DNA from: Phycisphaerales bacterium
GTDB taxonomy: Bacteria > Planctomycetota > Phycisphaerae > Phycisphaerales > SM1A02
DNA: 64,000 bases
Reading direction: 5' to 3'
Assembly (NCBI GenBank): GCA_029245245.1
Contig: JAQWPT010000011.1
Span: 1-64,000, forward strand
The stretch's first letter is position 1; every line of letters begins with the position of its first letter. Below the pieces are notes generated by a model that saw only the letters and a list, made by a program, of their open reading frames with translations, made no database searches and was not told where the DNA came from. Below are positions 33,654-41,933 of the stretch, one piece after another. Made by a program: the position numbers and the translations under genes.

Positions 33654-35183
33654 ATGTTGAAGACAGCCCTGTCAGCCGCCATCGCCCTGGTTGGAATGAT
33701 CCTGATTGCGGAGACCGTCGTGACCGCAGATCGTGGCCTTGGAAACAACGGAACGGACTGCTTCCGGTTCGGCGGCCCGGATGTGATCGTTGGGGATCTC
33801 CGTGGCGTATCCAATTACAGTTCCGTCGACGGCATCGAAGCATTTGCCTTCGGCACGGAATCGTGCAATGTCGGTGACGAGGTGCTGCTCTGGAACGAGG
33901 GGACGAACCAGAAGCCCGTCATCGGGCAGTCCTTCTACCAGTACAAGGACGGTCGGATCCGCATGCTTGGCCAAGGTTGGCTGAAGCACGGCTTCTTCGC
34001 TCTCTCCGACAACTGGTGCGGCTGTGGCTGCACGGGGACCGATGGCACGGTGCTCGGCATCGGCTGCTCGGACCTCTACTCATCCGGCCTCAATGGCCAG
34101 CAGAGCAACATGGGTCCCAAGTACGAGGTGAACGCCTTCACCGGCGAGTATCCCTATCCTCCGACCAACGGATCTGCGACCGGCAATGGCATCTACAAGC
34201 GCGTGCAGGTCAAGATCTCGGATCTGGACCCGGCCCAGAATGGCGGAGGCATCTACTTTGTCGAGGCCCAGTACGTGTCACCCGACGATGCCGCGGCGGG
34301 AAATCACTTCAACAACTCCTCCTGGACCTTCGCCGAAGTGACCGGAAGCGGTGATTCGTGGTACATCAACCCCGGCTTCACCAACACCGTTCGCGAAAGC
34401 CAGGTCCTTCGTGTCTGGCCCTTCCTTGATCTGGATGCAGCCGTCCATGACGTCTACGTTGAAAATGAGGGCCTGGTCCTCGTCGCCTGCAAGGTGCGTC
34501 CCTACGGAGACGGAACCTGGCAGTACGACTACGCGATCCAGAACTTCAACTCTGACCGCTGCATCAGTTCCTTCGAGATCCCACTGGCTCCCGGAGCCGA
34601 GGTGACGGAGGTCGGGTTCCACGACGTGGACTACCACAGCGGTTCGCCCGTCGATGGTACGGACTGGAGTTGGGCCGTTGGCTCCGACAAGATCCGCTGG
34701 GAATGCCCGGAAGAGTACGACGACAACATCTGGGCCAACGCCATTCGTTGGGGAACGACCTACAGTTTCCAGTTCGTATGCAACGTGAACCCGGAGGAAG
34801 CCGAATCAACACTCGGAGTCTTCAAGCCGCCCGTCGCCGACAGCAAGGCCATGTCGACTTCGGTCGTCCTCCGAACGCCAACCGGCAACACGGATCCCAC
34901 TGGCTCATGCTGCATCGTCTCGCATTGCGAGATGAAGTCCGAGGTCGCCTGCCTGGCCGAAGGTGGCGACTACCAGGGTGACTGGGAACTCTGCGACATC
35001 TACGTCTGCATGGATTCCTGTGAAGGTGACTACGATGGAAACAACGCCGTCGATGTCAACGATCTGCTCGGCGTGATCGGCGAGTGGGGCTGCATCGGTG
35101 CCTGCTCGGCCGACTTCAACAGTGACGGACAGGTCACGGTCGAGGATCTCCTGATCGTGATCGCCAACTGGGGATCCTGTTGA
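33654..35183 (+). CDS. secreted protein of unknown family with dockerin-like tail (paralog A)
   Basis: The 509-residue protein has a signal peptide (about 1-25) and a large beta-rich body (about 30-415). The body is strongly similar to the next gene, with identical blocks such as LNGQQSNMGPKYEVNAFTGE near residue 145 and W-L-K-H-G-F-F-A-L-S-D-N near 108. A C-G-C-G-C cluster sits beside it. A Cys-rich link (about 420-455, G-S-C-C-I-V) precedes two Ca-binding dockerin-like loops ending W-G-S-C. The body family is not one I recognise. The ATG at 33654 follows AAGGAAGGAAGAG. It is third-party to the upstream protease only by neighbourhood, with a 195-base gap between them. Confidence 0.82.
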   Translation: MLKTALSAAIALVGMILIAETVVTADRGLGNNGTDCFRFGGPDVIVGDLRGVSNYSSVDGIEAFAFGTESCNVGDEVLLWNEGTNQKPVIGQSFYQYKDGRIRMLGQGWLKHGFFALSDNWCGCGCTGTDGTVLGIGCSDLYSSGLNGQQSNMGPKYEVNAFTGEYPYPPTNGSATGNGIYKRVQVKISDLDPAQNGGGIYFVEAQYVSPDDAAAGNHFNNSSWTFAEVTGSGDSWYINPGFTNTVRESQVLRVWPFLDLDAAVHDVYVENEGLVLVACKVRPYGDGTWQYDYAIQNFNSDRCISSFEIPLAPGAEVTEVGFHDVDYHSGSPVDGTDWSWAVGSDKIRWECPEEYDDNIWANAIRWGTTYSFQFVCNVNPEEAESTLGVFKPPVADSKAMSTSVVLRTPTGNTDPTGSCCIVSHCEMKSEVACLAEGGDYQGDWELCDIYVCMDSCEGDYDGNNAVDVNDLLGVIGEWGCIGACSADFNSDGQVTVEDLLIVIANWGSC

Positions 35184-35294
35184 GTGAGGCTGCACGCCGG
35201 CTCCGCAGCCGTCTCGAGAGATGGCTGGCATCCACATGAAGGAAGCGTGGGTTTGCCTGCAGCACTGATTTGGGGATGATTGAAGGCTATTTCC

Positions 35295-35338
35295 TCGTTC
35301 AAGATCAATTTTCATCACCAATTGCCGAAATTGAACGA
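35295..35338. promoter_or_regulatory. nested inverted repeat
   Basis: TCGTTCAA (35295-35302) matches TTGAACGA (35331-35338) in inverse. Inside it CAATT (35306-35310) matches AATTG (35320-35324). It could be a binding site pair or an RNA hairpin about 170 bases before the start codon. Confidence 0.4.
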
Positions 35339-35403
35339 AGCCGGATCGGGAAAGAAATTGTACTTTGAAGGGTCGGAATGCTGGTTGGGCGGAGAGCCTG
35401 CCA

Positions 35404-35419
35404 GCATGTTCGAACATGC
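35404..35419. promoter_or_regulatory. 16-bp perfect palindrome, operator candidate
   Basis: GCATGTTCGAACATGC is a perfect 16-base palindrome located 92 bases before the start of the gene at 35511. Such sites typically bind a dimeric regulator. Confidence 0.45.
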
Positions 35420-35510
35420 CGGGGGGCATGCGTGAGTCGGAGAGAACCGTAGGATCACTGCCCCCGGACACCGGGTGACGGCAAGACACTTCTCAGGAGA
35501 GAGAGATCAA

Positions 35511-37871
35511 ATGTTGAAGACAGTCATTACTGCAGGCCTGCTGTGCGCAGGCATCGTGCTGGTTGTTCAGGACGATGTCACCGCTGGTGGCAACGGGGGA
35601 ACGATCTGCTTTGAGACCCTGGGACCGGATGTCATCGTTGGTGATGTCACTGGAATCTCCAACTACAGTTCCGTGGGAGGCATCGAGGCATTTGCGTTCG
35701 GGACCGAATCCTGCAACATCGGCACCGAGGAACTTCTCTGGAACTCGAGTTCGCCGAACAAGCCGGTCATCGGCCAGACGGTCTTCCGTCTCAAGGATGG
35801 TCGATTCGAGCAACTTGGACAGGGGTGGCTCAAGCACGGCTTCTTCGCGCTCTCCGACAACCTCTGCGGCTGCGGCTGCTCGGGAACGGACGGTTCCATG
35901 CTCGGCGTGGGGTGCTCGGACCTCTACTCGTCCGGTCTCAACGGCCAGCAGAGCAACATGGGTCCCAAGTACGAAGTGAACGCCTTCACCGGCGAGTATC
36001 CCTATCCCCCGACCAATGGCAGTGCCACGGGTGACGGCATCTACAAGCGTGTCCAGATCCGGATTTCCGACATCGATCCCGCTCAGGATGGCGGCGGCGC
36101 ACAGTTCTTCGTTGAAGGCCAGTACGTTTCGCCCGACGATGCTGCTGCCGGCAACTCGGACAACAACTCGTCCTATCGTGAACTGTCCGTCAGTGGCAGT
36201 GGTTCCTCCTGGAACTTCAGCTATGTCGGAAGCACGGTTCGAGAGCAGCAGGGCATCTACGCCTGGGCTGCGAACGATCCTGATGTCCAGATCTACTCCG
36301 TGCGGGTTCAGAACGAAGGCCTCGTGCTGCTGGGCTCCAAGGTCACTGATCTCGGTGGCGGCCTCTACGACTACGAATACGCGGTTCAGAACTTCACATC
36401 GGATCGTTCCATCGGTTCGGTCATCGTCCCCATCACGGACGGTGCCCAGGTTTCGAACATCGACTTCCATGATGTCGATTACCACAGTGGTTCACCCATC
36501 GACGGCACTGACTGGACGGGATCCGTCGGTGGCGGCTACGTGATCTGGGAGTGCCCGGAAGAGTACGACGACAACATCTGGGCCAACGCCATTCGGTGGG
36601 GGACCCTGTACAACTTCCGTTTCCGTGCCAATGTCACGCCCAACTTCCAGTTGATGGACCTCGGGGTCTTCAAGCCGCCCTCAGGCGACAGTACCGCCAT
36701 GGTGGCCCAGGGGCGTGCCTACATTCCCACCGGTGATGTCCAGTTCGTTGATTGCAACGACAACGGCATTTCCGATGATCAGGACATCAACGATGGCACC
36801 AGCAACGACTGCAACACCAACGGGCTTCCCGATGAGTGCGAAACCGATCTCGAGTGTCCTCCGGATCTGTCCATCGAACTCGTGAGCGATGCCCCCGCGG
36901 TACTCGATCCCATGGGTGGAACCGAGGTAATCGTCCAGGTCGAGGAACTTCTCGGCACGCTGGACAGCATCAGCCTCGACTACACCGCGGATGGAACGCC
37001 CGGATCGGCTGCCTTCAGTTCGATCGGTGGCGGCCAGTACGCTGCGTCCTTCCCTGCGTTCGCCTGTGAAACACAGGTCGCCTGGAGCGCCACGGCCTCC
37101 TCGGCCGAGGGCAATGACTACAGCACCGACGAGTACAACTCGATCGCGACCGTCTACATCGTCGTCTTTGAGGACGATGGTGAAGCCGACGCGGGATGGG
37201 ATGTCGGTTGTGCGGCAACAGACGGCTGCTGGGATCGCGGCGTGCCCGCCGGTGGCGGTGACCGTGGTGATCCGCCGACCGACTGCGATGGCAGTGGCAG
37301 CTGCTGGCTGACTGACAACATCGACGGCAACAGTGATGTCGATGGAGGCGCGACGACTCTGACGTCACCCTCACTCGATGCCAACGTGCCTGGGGCGGTT
37401 CTGTCCTACTGCCGCTGGTTCTCGAACGACTTCGGCGCTGCTCCCAACGAGGACGTCTTCGTCGTCGAAGTCTCCGATGATGGTGGTGCCAGTTGGGTCG
37501 TCGTTGAAACCGTCGGCCCGACCGGACCGGAAACCAGTGGTGGCTGGTACACGTCCGAGTTCGCTCTTTCAGACATCCCGGGCATTACACCCAGCGACGA
37601 GTTCCAGGTTCGCTTCACCGTTTCGGACGAAGGGTCCGGCTCGGTCATCGAGGCTGGTGTCGACGGCATCATGATCAGTGCCAGCGACTGCGAGGACGTC
37701 GGTTGCCCCGAGGACGTCACTGGTGACATGTCCGTTACCGTGGAGGATCTGCTGGCCGTCATCGGCGAGTGGAACTGCACCGGTACCTGTGCTGCCGACA
37801 TCAACAATGACGGCACCGTGAATGTCTCGGATCTTCTGATGGTGATCGCCGCCTGGGGCAACTGCGGCTGA
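35511..37871 (+). CDS. secreted protein of unknown family with dockerin-like tail (paralog B)
   Basis: The 786-residue protein is the larger relative of the one at 33654. After a signal peptide (about 1-25) it shares the entire beta-rich body to about residue 410 with long identical blocks, including D-L-Y-S-S-G-L-N-G-Q-Q and EECPEEYDDNIWANAIRWG-like segments. It then adds a Ca-binding-type linker (about 415-455, C-N-D-N-G-I-S-D-D-Q-D-I) and an Ig-like or jelly-roll domain (about 460-725). The usual two-loop tail ends W-G-N-C-G. AGGAG 11 bases before the ATG at 35511 fixes the start; upstream in-frame codons have none. The strong conservation suggests a structural or adhesive function, but this is not established. 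Confidence 0.82.
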   Translation: MLKTVITAGLLCAGIVLVVQDDVTAGGNGGTICFETLGPDVIVGDVTGISNYSSVGGIEAFAFGTESCNIGTEELLWNSSSPNKPVIGQTVFRLKDGRFEQLGQGWLKHGFFALSDNLCGCGCSGTDGSMLGVGCSDLYSSGLNGQQSNMGPKYEVNAFTGEYPYPPTNGSATGDGIYKRVQIRISDIDPAQDGGGAQFFVEGQYVSPDDAAAGNSDNNSSYRELSVSGSGSSWNFSYVGSTVREQQGIYAWAANDPDVQIYSVRVQNEGLVLLGSKVTDLGGGLYDYEYAVQNFTSDRSIGSVIVPITDGAQVSNIDFHDVDYHSGSPIDGTDWTGSVGGGYVIWECPEEYDDNIWANAIRWGTLYNFRFRANVTPNFQLMDLGVFKPPSGDSTAMVAQGRAYIPTGDVQFVDCNDNGISDDQDINDGTSNDCNTNGLPDECETDLECPPDLSIELVSDAPAVLDPMGGTEVIVQVEELLGTLDSISLDYTADGTPGSAAFSSIGGGQYAASFPAFACETQVAWSATASSAEGNDYSTDEYNSIATVYIVVFEDDGEADAGWDVGCAATDGCWDRGVPAGGGDRGDPPTDCDGSGSCWLTDNIDGNSDVDGGATTLTSPSLDANVPGAVLSYCRWFSNDFGAAPNEDVFVVEVSDDGGASWVVVETVGPTGPETSGGWYTSEFALSDIPGITPSDEFQVRFTVSDEGSGSVIEAGVDGIMISASDCEDVGCPEDVTGDMSVTVEDLLAVIGEWNCTGTCAADINNDGTVNVSDLLMVIAAWGNCG

Positions 37872-37895
37872 GTTTCACCTCAACGTGATTTGCTG

Positions 37896-37932
37896 CGACC
37901 CCGGTACCTTGGTGCCGGGGTCGTTTCTTTTT
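37896..37932. terminator. strong terminator between convergent genes
   Basis: CGACCCCGG (37896-37904) pairs with CCGGGGTCG (37915-37923), with further A-C-C/G-G-T pairing inside, followed by TTTCTTTTT. It ends the plus-strand gene and may also serve the convergent panD transcript. Confidence 0.9.
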
Positions 37933-37946
37933 GCATGCGGTGTCAC

Positions 37947-38324
37947 TCAGGCCGGGCAGGGGTCGTAGGAGATCGCTTCCTTGACCGTGTTGTCCGGATT
38001 CATCAGCAGCACGCGTGGATGGTGGTGCGCGGCTTCGTCTTCGTTCATGTGGGCCCAGTGGATGATGATCACCCGGTCGCCCGGGGAAGCAAGGTGGGCG
38101 GCGGCACCGTTGATGCCAATGGTGCCCGAGCCGGGTTCGCCGCGGAAGATGTAGGTTTCAAACCGGGCGCCGGTTTCACAGTTGGCCACCAGGATCGCGT
38201 CGTTGGGACGCATGCCCGTCTGTTCCAGGAGCGTCGCGTCAATGGTGAGCGAGCCCTGGTAGTCGGGGCGGGCCTCGGTGACGACGGCCTGGTGAATCTT
38301 GCTGTGCAGGACCTTGCGGATCAT
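37947..38324 (-). CDS. panD: aspartate 1-decarboxylase
   Basis: PanD makes beta-alanine from aspartate for pantothenate and coenzyme A synthesis. The 125-residue precursor self-cleaves between Gly24 and Ser25 to form its pyruvoyl cofactor, and Y-Q-G-S-L-T-I-D is present at exactly that position. Other conserved parts are K-I-H-Q-A-V-V-T, T-Y-I-F-R-G-E and N-G-A-A-A-H. The ATG at 38324 gives the standard M-I-R-K-V-L start. It lies 26 bases after dCMP deaminase on the same strand. Confidence 0.97.
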   Translation of the reverse strand: MIRKVLHSKIHQAVVTEARPDYQGSLTIDATLLEQTGMRPNDAILVANCETGARFETYIFRGEPGSGTIGINGAAAHLASPGDRVIIIHWAHMNEDEAAHHHPRVLLMNPDNTVKEAISYDPCPA

Positions 38325-38350
38325 GAGAGCGAAGCAGTATAGCTTTCCGG

Positions 38351-38812
38351 TCAGTCGCTCGAAACCGGGAGAGGCCTCGGAAGCATCAGGAACTCGATGC
38401 CGGCTTCCGTGAGCATGGTTCGTGACTTCTCGATACTGTCGAACCAGTGCTCGTCTCCTTCGGCGCCTTCCCAGGCAACGACCCTGCTGATCCCGGCCTG
38501 GATGATCGCAAGGGTGCACTGGATGCATGGGAAGAAGGTCGAGTAGAGGGTGGATCCCGTCGGCGAGACGCCATGCCTGGCGCAGTGGATGATCGCATTG
38601 AGTTCCGCGTGACAGATCAGGTCGTACTTTGCCGGTCGGGTCAGCCGCTCGGGCAGATCCTCGACACCGCTGGGAAGCCCGTTGAAGCCGGTGCTGCAGA
38701 TCCTGTTTTCACGTGAGACGATGACGCATCCGACGCCCCGGCTCGGATCCTTGCTCCAGGTGGCGATGCAGTCGGCCAACTCGAGAAATCGGATGTCCCA
38801 CTTGGGTTCCAT
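38351..38812 (-). CDS. dCMP deaminase family protein
   Basis: The 153-residue zinc enzyme belongs to the cytidine/deoxycytidylate deaminase family and likely converts dCMP to dUMP for thymidylate synthesis. The zinc site is intact: His68-Ala-Glu70 and Pro95-Cys96-x-x-Cys99. G-V-G-C-V-I-V and T-G-F-N-G-L-P-S-G are typical of the ComEB/dCMP type. It is followed by panD in a probable two-gene operon. No ribosome site is evident at the ATG at 38812. Confidence 0.93.
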   Translation of the reverse strand: MEPKWDIRFLELADCIATWSKDPSRGVGCVIVSRENRICSTGFNGLPSGVEDLPERLTRPAKYDLICHAELNAIIHCARHGVSPTGSTLYSTFFPCIQCTLAIIQAGISRVVAWEGAEGDEHWFDSIEKSRTMLTEAGIEFLMLPRPLPVSSD

Positions 38813-38880
38813 CCCACCATGTTACATCGCGTTGCTGGCCTGCATCTGGTACAAGATTGGACATGCAGGGGACTTCTTCC

Positions 38881-39852
38881 ATGCCTGACCTGGCCCTGAT
38901 CATCGTTGGCGGCCCTGCCATGGACCCGGTCGAACTGGACCTGGAAAAACCACGGACGGCAGGCCGTTCCAGCAGTTGCGACGTCGTGTTCGACGATCCG
39001 AGCATCTCGAGGGTGCACGTCGAATTCGGCAAAGATGCCGCCGGGATCTTCATCACCGACATGGAGAGCCGTGGGGGCGTCTTCCTGAACCGTGTTCGCC
39101 TGGAGGCGGGGCAGCAGGAGCATCTCTCGAACCGTGACCTCCTGGTCATGGGGCCCTGGAGCATGTTGGTTCGGCTGGCATCCGATGCAACCCCGGAGCC
39201 GGCTCTCGAGGACACCGAGTCACCCACGGAGGTGCCGGAGGCCCAGGAGGATTCGTCACGGGAAGACGCGATGTATGCGACCCGGGCAAGCATCTTCATG
39301 CGACTGCGGGCAGACGGTACGCTCGACCGTGAGGTGGGCTGGAACGAGTTCGCCGAGAAGTACTCCCGGGTAATCGCGGGATTCGCGAGAAATGCCGGGC
39401 TGCGGTCGCAGGATGCCGACGACGTCCTCCAGGACGTGCTCATGGGATTCTTCCGCGTATCCGCGGACTTCGCCTACGATCCGGCAAAGGGACGATTTCG
39501 CGGCTACCTCAAGCGGGTGACGCTCAACGCCATCCGGTCGCGCCACCGCCGGCGCCGGCCGGACCTGAACCTGGATCCGGACTGGGAGCTCCCGGCGATG
39601 GATCAGTCCACCGATGCGATCTGGGATCGCCAGTGGACGGAGCAACTGCTCAACCGGGCCATGGACCAGGTGCGTGAGAGCGTCGAAGATCGGACCTGGA
39701 AGGCGTTCGAACTCTATGGAATGCGTGGTACCGCAGTCGATGCGGTGGCGGACGACACCGGCATGACCGCGGAGGCCATCCGCCACGCGAAGATGCGGAT
39801 CACGAAGCAGATCCGTGAGATCGTCAACCGGCTCCGCGAAGAGGAAGGCTGA
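38881..39852 (+). CDS. ECF-type sigma factor fused to an N-terminal FHA domain
   Basis: The 323-residue protein joins two signalling modules. Residues 5-98 form an FHA phosphothreonine-binding domain with G-R (28-29), S-x-S-R-x-H (41-46) and the later N-R strand (70-71). An acidic Pro/Ser/Thr/Glu linker (101-130) follows. Residues 155-225 carry sigma region 2 with D-A-D-D-V-L-Q-D-V-L (178-187), and 255-318 carry region 4 with a helix-turn-helix. A reasonable reading is that a Ser/Thr kinase controls the sigma factor through the FHA domain. The ATG at 38881 is preferred because AGGGGA lies eight bases upstream; TTG 38857 and ATG 38863 are alternatives. No kinase or anti-sigma gene is adjacent. 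Confidence 0.88.
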   Translation: MPDLALIIVGGPAMDPVELDLEKPRTAGRSSSCDVVFDDPSISRVHVEFGKDAAGIFITDMESRGGVFLNRVRLEAGQQEHLSNRDLLVMGPWSMLVRLASDATPEPALEDTESPTEVPEAQEDSSREDAMYATRASIFMRLRADGTLDREVGWNEFAEKYSRVIAGFARNAGLRSQDADDVLQDVLMGFFRVSADFAYDPAKGRFRGYLKRVTLNAIRSRHRRRRPDLNLDPDWELPAMDQSTDAIWDRQWTEQLLNRAMDQVRESVEDRTWKAFELYGMRGTAVDAVADDTGMTAEAIRHAKMRITKQIREIVNRLREEEG

Positions 39853-39854
39853 GT

Positions 39855-41924
39855 TCAGCCGTCGGGCGATGCAGGCCGGCCATCGGCGAACATGGTGCCT
39901 GCTTCCGGAACCAGCAGTTCGATCGATCGGAACCGGACCTCCATGTCCTCGTTGCCATGCAGTTGCAGAGCGAGCAGCCCGCTCCGTCGTCCCTGTTCGT
40001 CGACGATGTCCGCGGTCTTGGTCCCATTGACATGCACGACGATGCGAGGGCCATCGGCAGTGATGGTCATGGTGTTCCACTGGTCGGGCCGGTAGGCATC
40101 GACGAAGGCCTCTGTTTCATCCTGCGATGGGACCATCCACTGGCGACCGCCGGTTTCGTACAGGCCGCCGGTCTTGCCGGATCGTCCGTCGATCTCGGCC
40201 TGGAAGCCCAGGACACCCGCTCGACCTCCACGATCGACTCGGAAGTACGCGCCGCTGTTGCCGCGGGGAGACATGAACTCGAACCTCAGGGTGAAGTCGT
40301 CGAGTGTCTGTTCGTGGATGAGATGGCCGTGCTCCGGATCGTCAGCCTGCTGGCGGCCAACAAGAATCCCGTCTTCGATGGTCCACGTGCCACCGCCGGA
40401 AGGTGTCCAGCCCTTCATCGTGGTGCCGTCCAGCAGCGGGCGCCAGGCGTGGCGACCCAGGTGCGTGAGGGCCACGTTCCGCCACTGCATGTCGCAGGAT
40501 CCACCATGCACCTGGAACGCGAGGATGCCCTCGAGATCCGTTGCATCGTATGCATCGACGCAGGGAATGCCGTTGACCCACGTTCGGACATGCGGTCCTT
40601 CCATGATGATTCGCATGTGATTCCAGCGATCCGGCATCAGTGCGGAGCGGGCGACGGGGTCGTCGTCCAGGGGCTCCAGCCATCCACGGCGAAGTTCGTC
40701 GTAGAGTCCGCCGGTCCAGGCGCGATCGGTCGTGTCGATCTCGACCTGGTATCCGCGCACGGCAAGGCCGTCTTCCGTCACCATGCTTCGAACCTGGATG
40801 CCCGAGTTGCTTCCCGGTTCCGGCTTGAACTCGAGTTCCAGTTCGAAGTCGGCCAGGGTCGGTCCTGCGAAGAACGAGTTGCGGGGTTCCTGCCCCCAGC
40901 CGCGCAGTGTTCCATCTGCGATCTCGTAGGAGGCGGTGCCGACCCGGGACCACGAGGTGGGTTCAAAGTCCTCGCCCAGGAGCATCATGCGATGTGCCGT
41001 GGGAGTCGATCGTCCTTGTTCCCGCATCCAGTTGGACCATGCCGTGCAGGCACTGCCGGCGGCAGGACCACGGTGGATCCACAACCGGTAGGAGCGGGTG
41101 ATCGATTCGCCCGGCTCGATGACGTACTGGCCGAGTCCCGGCCATGACATGCCGAGGATGCCGTAGTGCCGCAGTTGCCAGGACGGTGGGTAGTCCTCGC
41201 CGGCGGGGTCCGGAATCATCGTGATTCCCGAGGCCGCATGGGCGCCCTTGAAGGTGGCTGAGTAGTCCGCCCATCGGAACGGCAAACGATCACGATCACC
41301 GTCGATGACGCCCTGGTCGGTGGTGATGACCTCTCCGGTTCGCGGGCCGAACCGGATCAGGTGTCCACCGTAGCCCTTGGGTGGCGCTGCACCCTGGAGG
41401 GTGATCGGTTCAGCTCCGGCGGTGATGGTCGCAGACACGTCGATGGTCCGTCCCCAGTCCGTGCTCGGGTGCACTGCCCAGCGTGTCGTTTCACGTGCCA
41501 CCACCGTGCCATCGTCGAGTGTCCAGGCGTTCTCGGCGACGAGAATGGCGTTGCCGTCTTCGTGCTCCATGGCCACTCGCTCGTTGAGCGTGCGGATGCC
41601 GTCGATGTGCCAGTGATCGACCGGCCGGTCGCCCACCTTCATCCGCGGCCACATCATCGAGACGCCGCGATGGTGCAGGTGATCTGCGGGGAAGTCGTCG
41701 GTCAGGATTTCCCCGTGGGGCCCGTACAGCGGATGGACGTAGCAGGAGCGGGTTCGATCGGGCGACGCCCCTTCGGCCAGTTGGTCGCCCTGGTTGTACA
41801 CGAGGACCGGGCGTCCGTCTTCCTGAAGGAGGGTGCGACCACCTTCTTGCGGGTGCAGCGTGAACTCGGCGCCGGCGCCGGGCACGAGCATCAGCAGCGG
41901 CAGGATGACGGACACGCGATGCAT
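39855..41924 (-). CDS. secreted PmoA-like (DUF6807) protein with two DUF1080 domains
   Basis: The 689-residue protein has a signal peptide (about 1-19, ending G-A-G-A). An N-terminal domain of the PmoA/DUF6807 type (about 20-300) contains D-H-L-H-H-R-G-V near residue 81 and W-A-V-H-P. Two DUF1080 concanavalin-like domains follow (about 310-480 and 485-680), each with the G-x-N-S-G-x-x-x-R strand (S-N-S-G-I-Q-V-R and G-N-S-G-A-Y-F-R). DUF1080 proteins include 3-keto-disaccharide hydrolases, so a role in carbohydrate breakdown is likely. It is convergent with the FHA-sigma gene, two bases apart. Confidence 0.85.
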   Translation of the reverse strand: MHRVSVILPLLMLVPGAGAEFTLHPQEGGRTLLQEDGRPVLVYNQGDQLAEGASPDRTRSCYVHPLYGPHGEILTDDFPADHLHHRGVSMMWPRMKVGDRPVDHWHIDGIRTLNERVAMEHEDGNAILVAENAWTLDDGTVVARETTRWAVHPSTDWGRTIDVSATITAGAEPITLQGAAPPKGYGGHLIRFGPRTGEVITTDQGVIDGDRDRLPFRWADYSATFKGAHAASGITMIPDPAGEDYPPSWQLRHYGILGMSWPGLGQYVIEPGESITRSYRLWIHRGPAAGSACTAWSNWMREQGRSTPTAHRMMLLGEDFEPTSWSRVGTASYEIADGTLRGWGQEPRNSFFAGPTLADFELELEFKPEPGSNSGIQVRSMVTEDGLAVRGYQVEIDTTDRAWTGGLYDELRRGWLEPLDDDPVARSALMPDRWNHMRIIMEGPHVRTWVNGIPCVDAYDATDLEGILAFQVHGGSCDMQWRNVALTHLGRHAWRPLLDGTTMKGWTPSGGGTWTIEDGILVGRQQADDPEHGHLIHEQTLDDFTLRFEFMSPRGNSGAYFRVDRGGRAGVLGFQAEIDGRSGKTGGLYETGGRQWMVPSQDETEAFVDAYRPDQWNTMTITADGPRIVVHVNGTKTADIVDEQGRRSGLLALQLHGNEDMEVRFRSIELLVPEAGTMFADGRPASPDG

Positions 41925-41933
41925 GGCTGCATC

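Larger units (their letters stand above)
35184..35510. other. leader region with nested inverted repeats
   Basis: No gene is seen. The stretch contains a weak hairpin (35188-35210) after the previous gene, a nested inverted repeat (35295-35338) and a 16-base palindrome (35404-35419). Together they make this a likely control region for the gene at 35511. Confidence 0.5.

Noticed and set aside
39256-41147. frames antisense or shifted to the PmoA/DUF1080 gene
   Set aside because: They show no domain features and conflict with the convincing gene on the minus strand.
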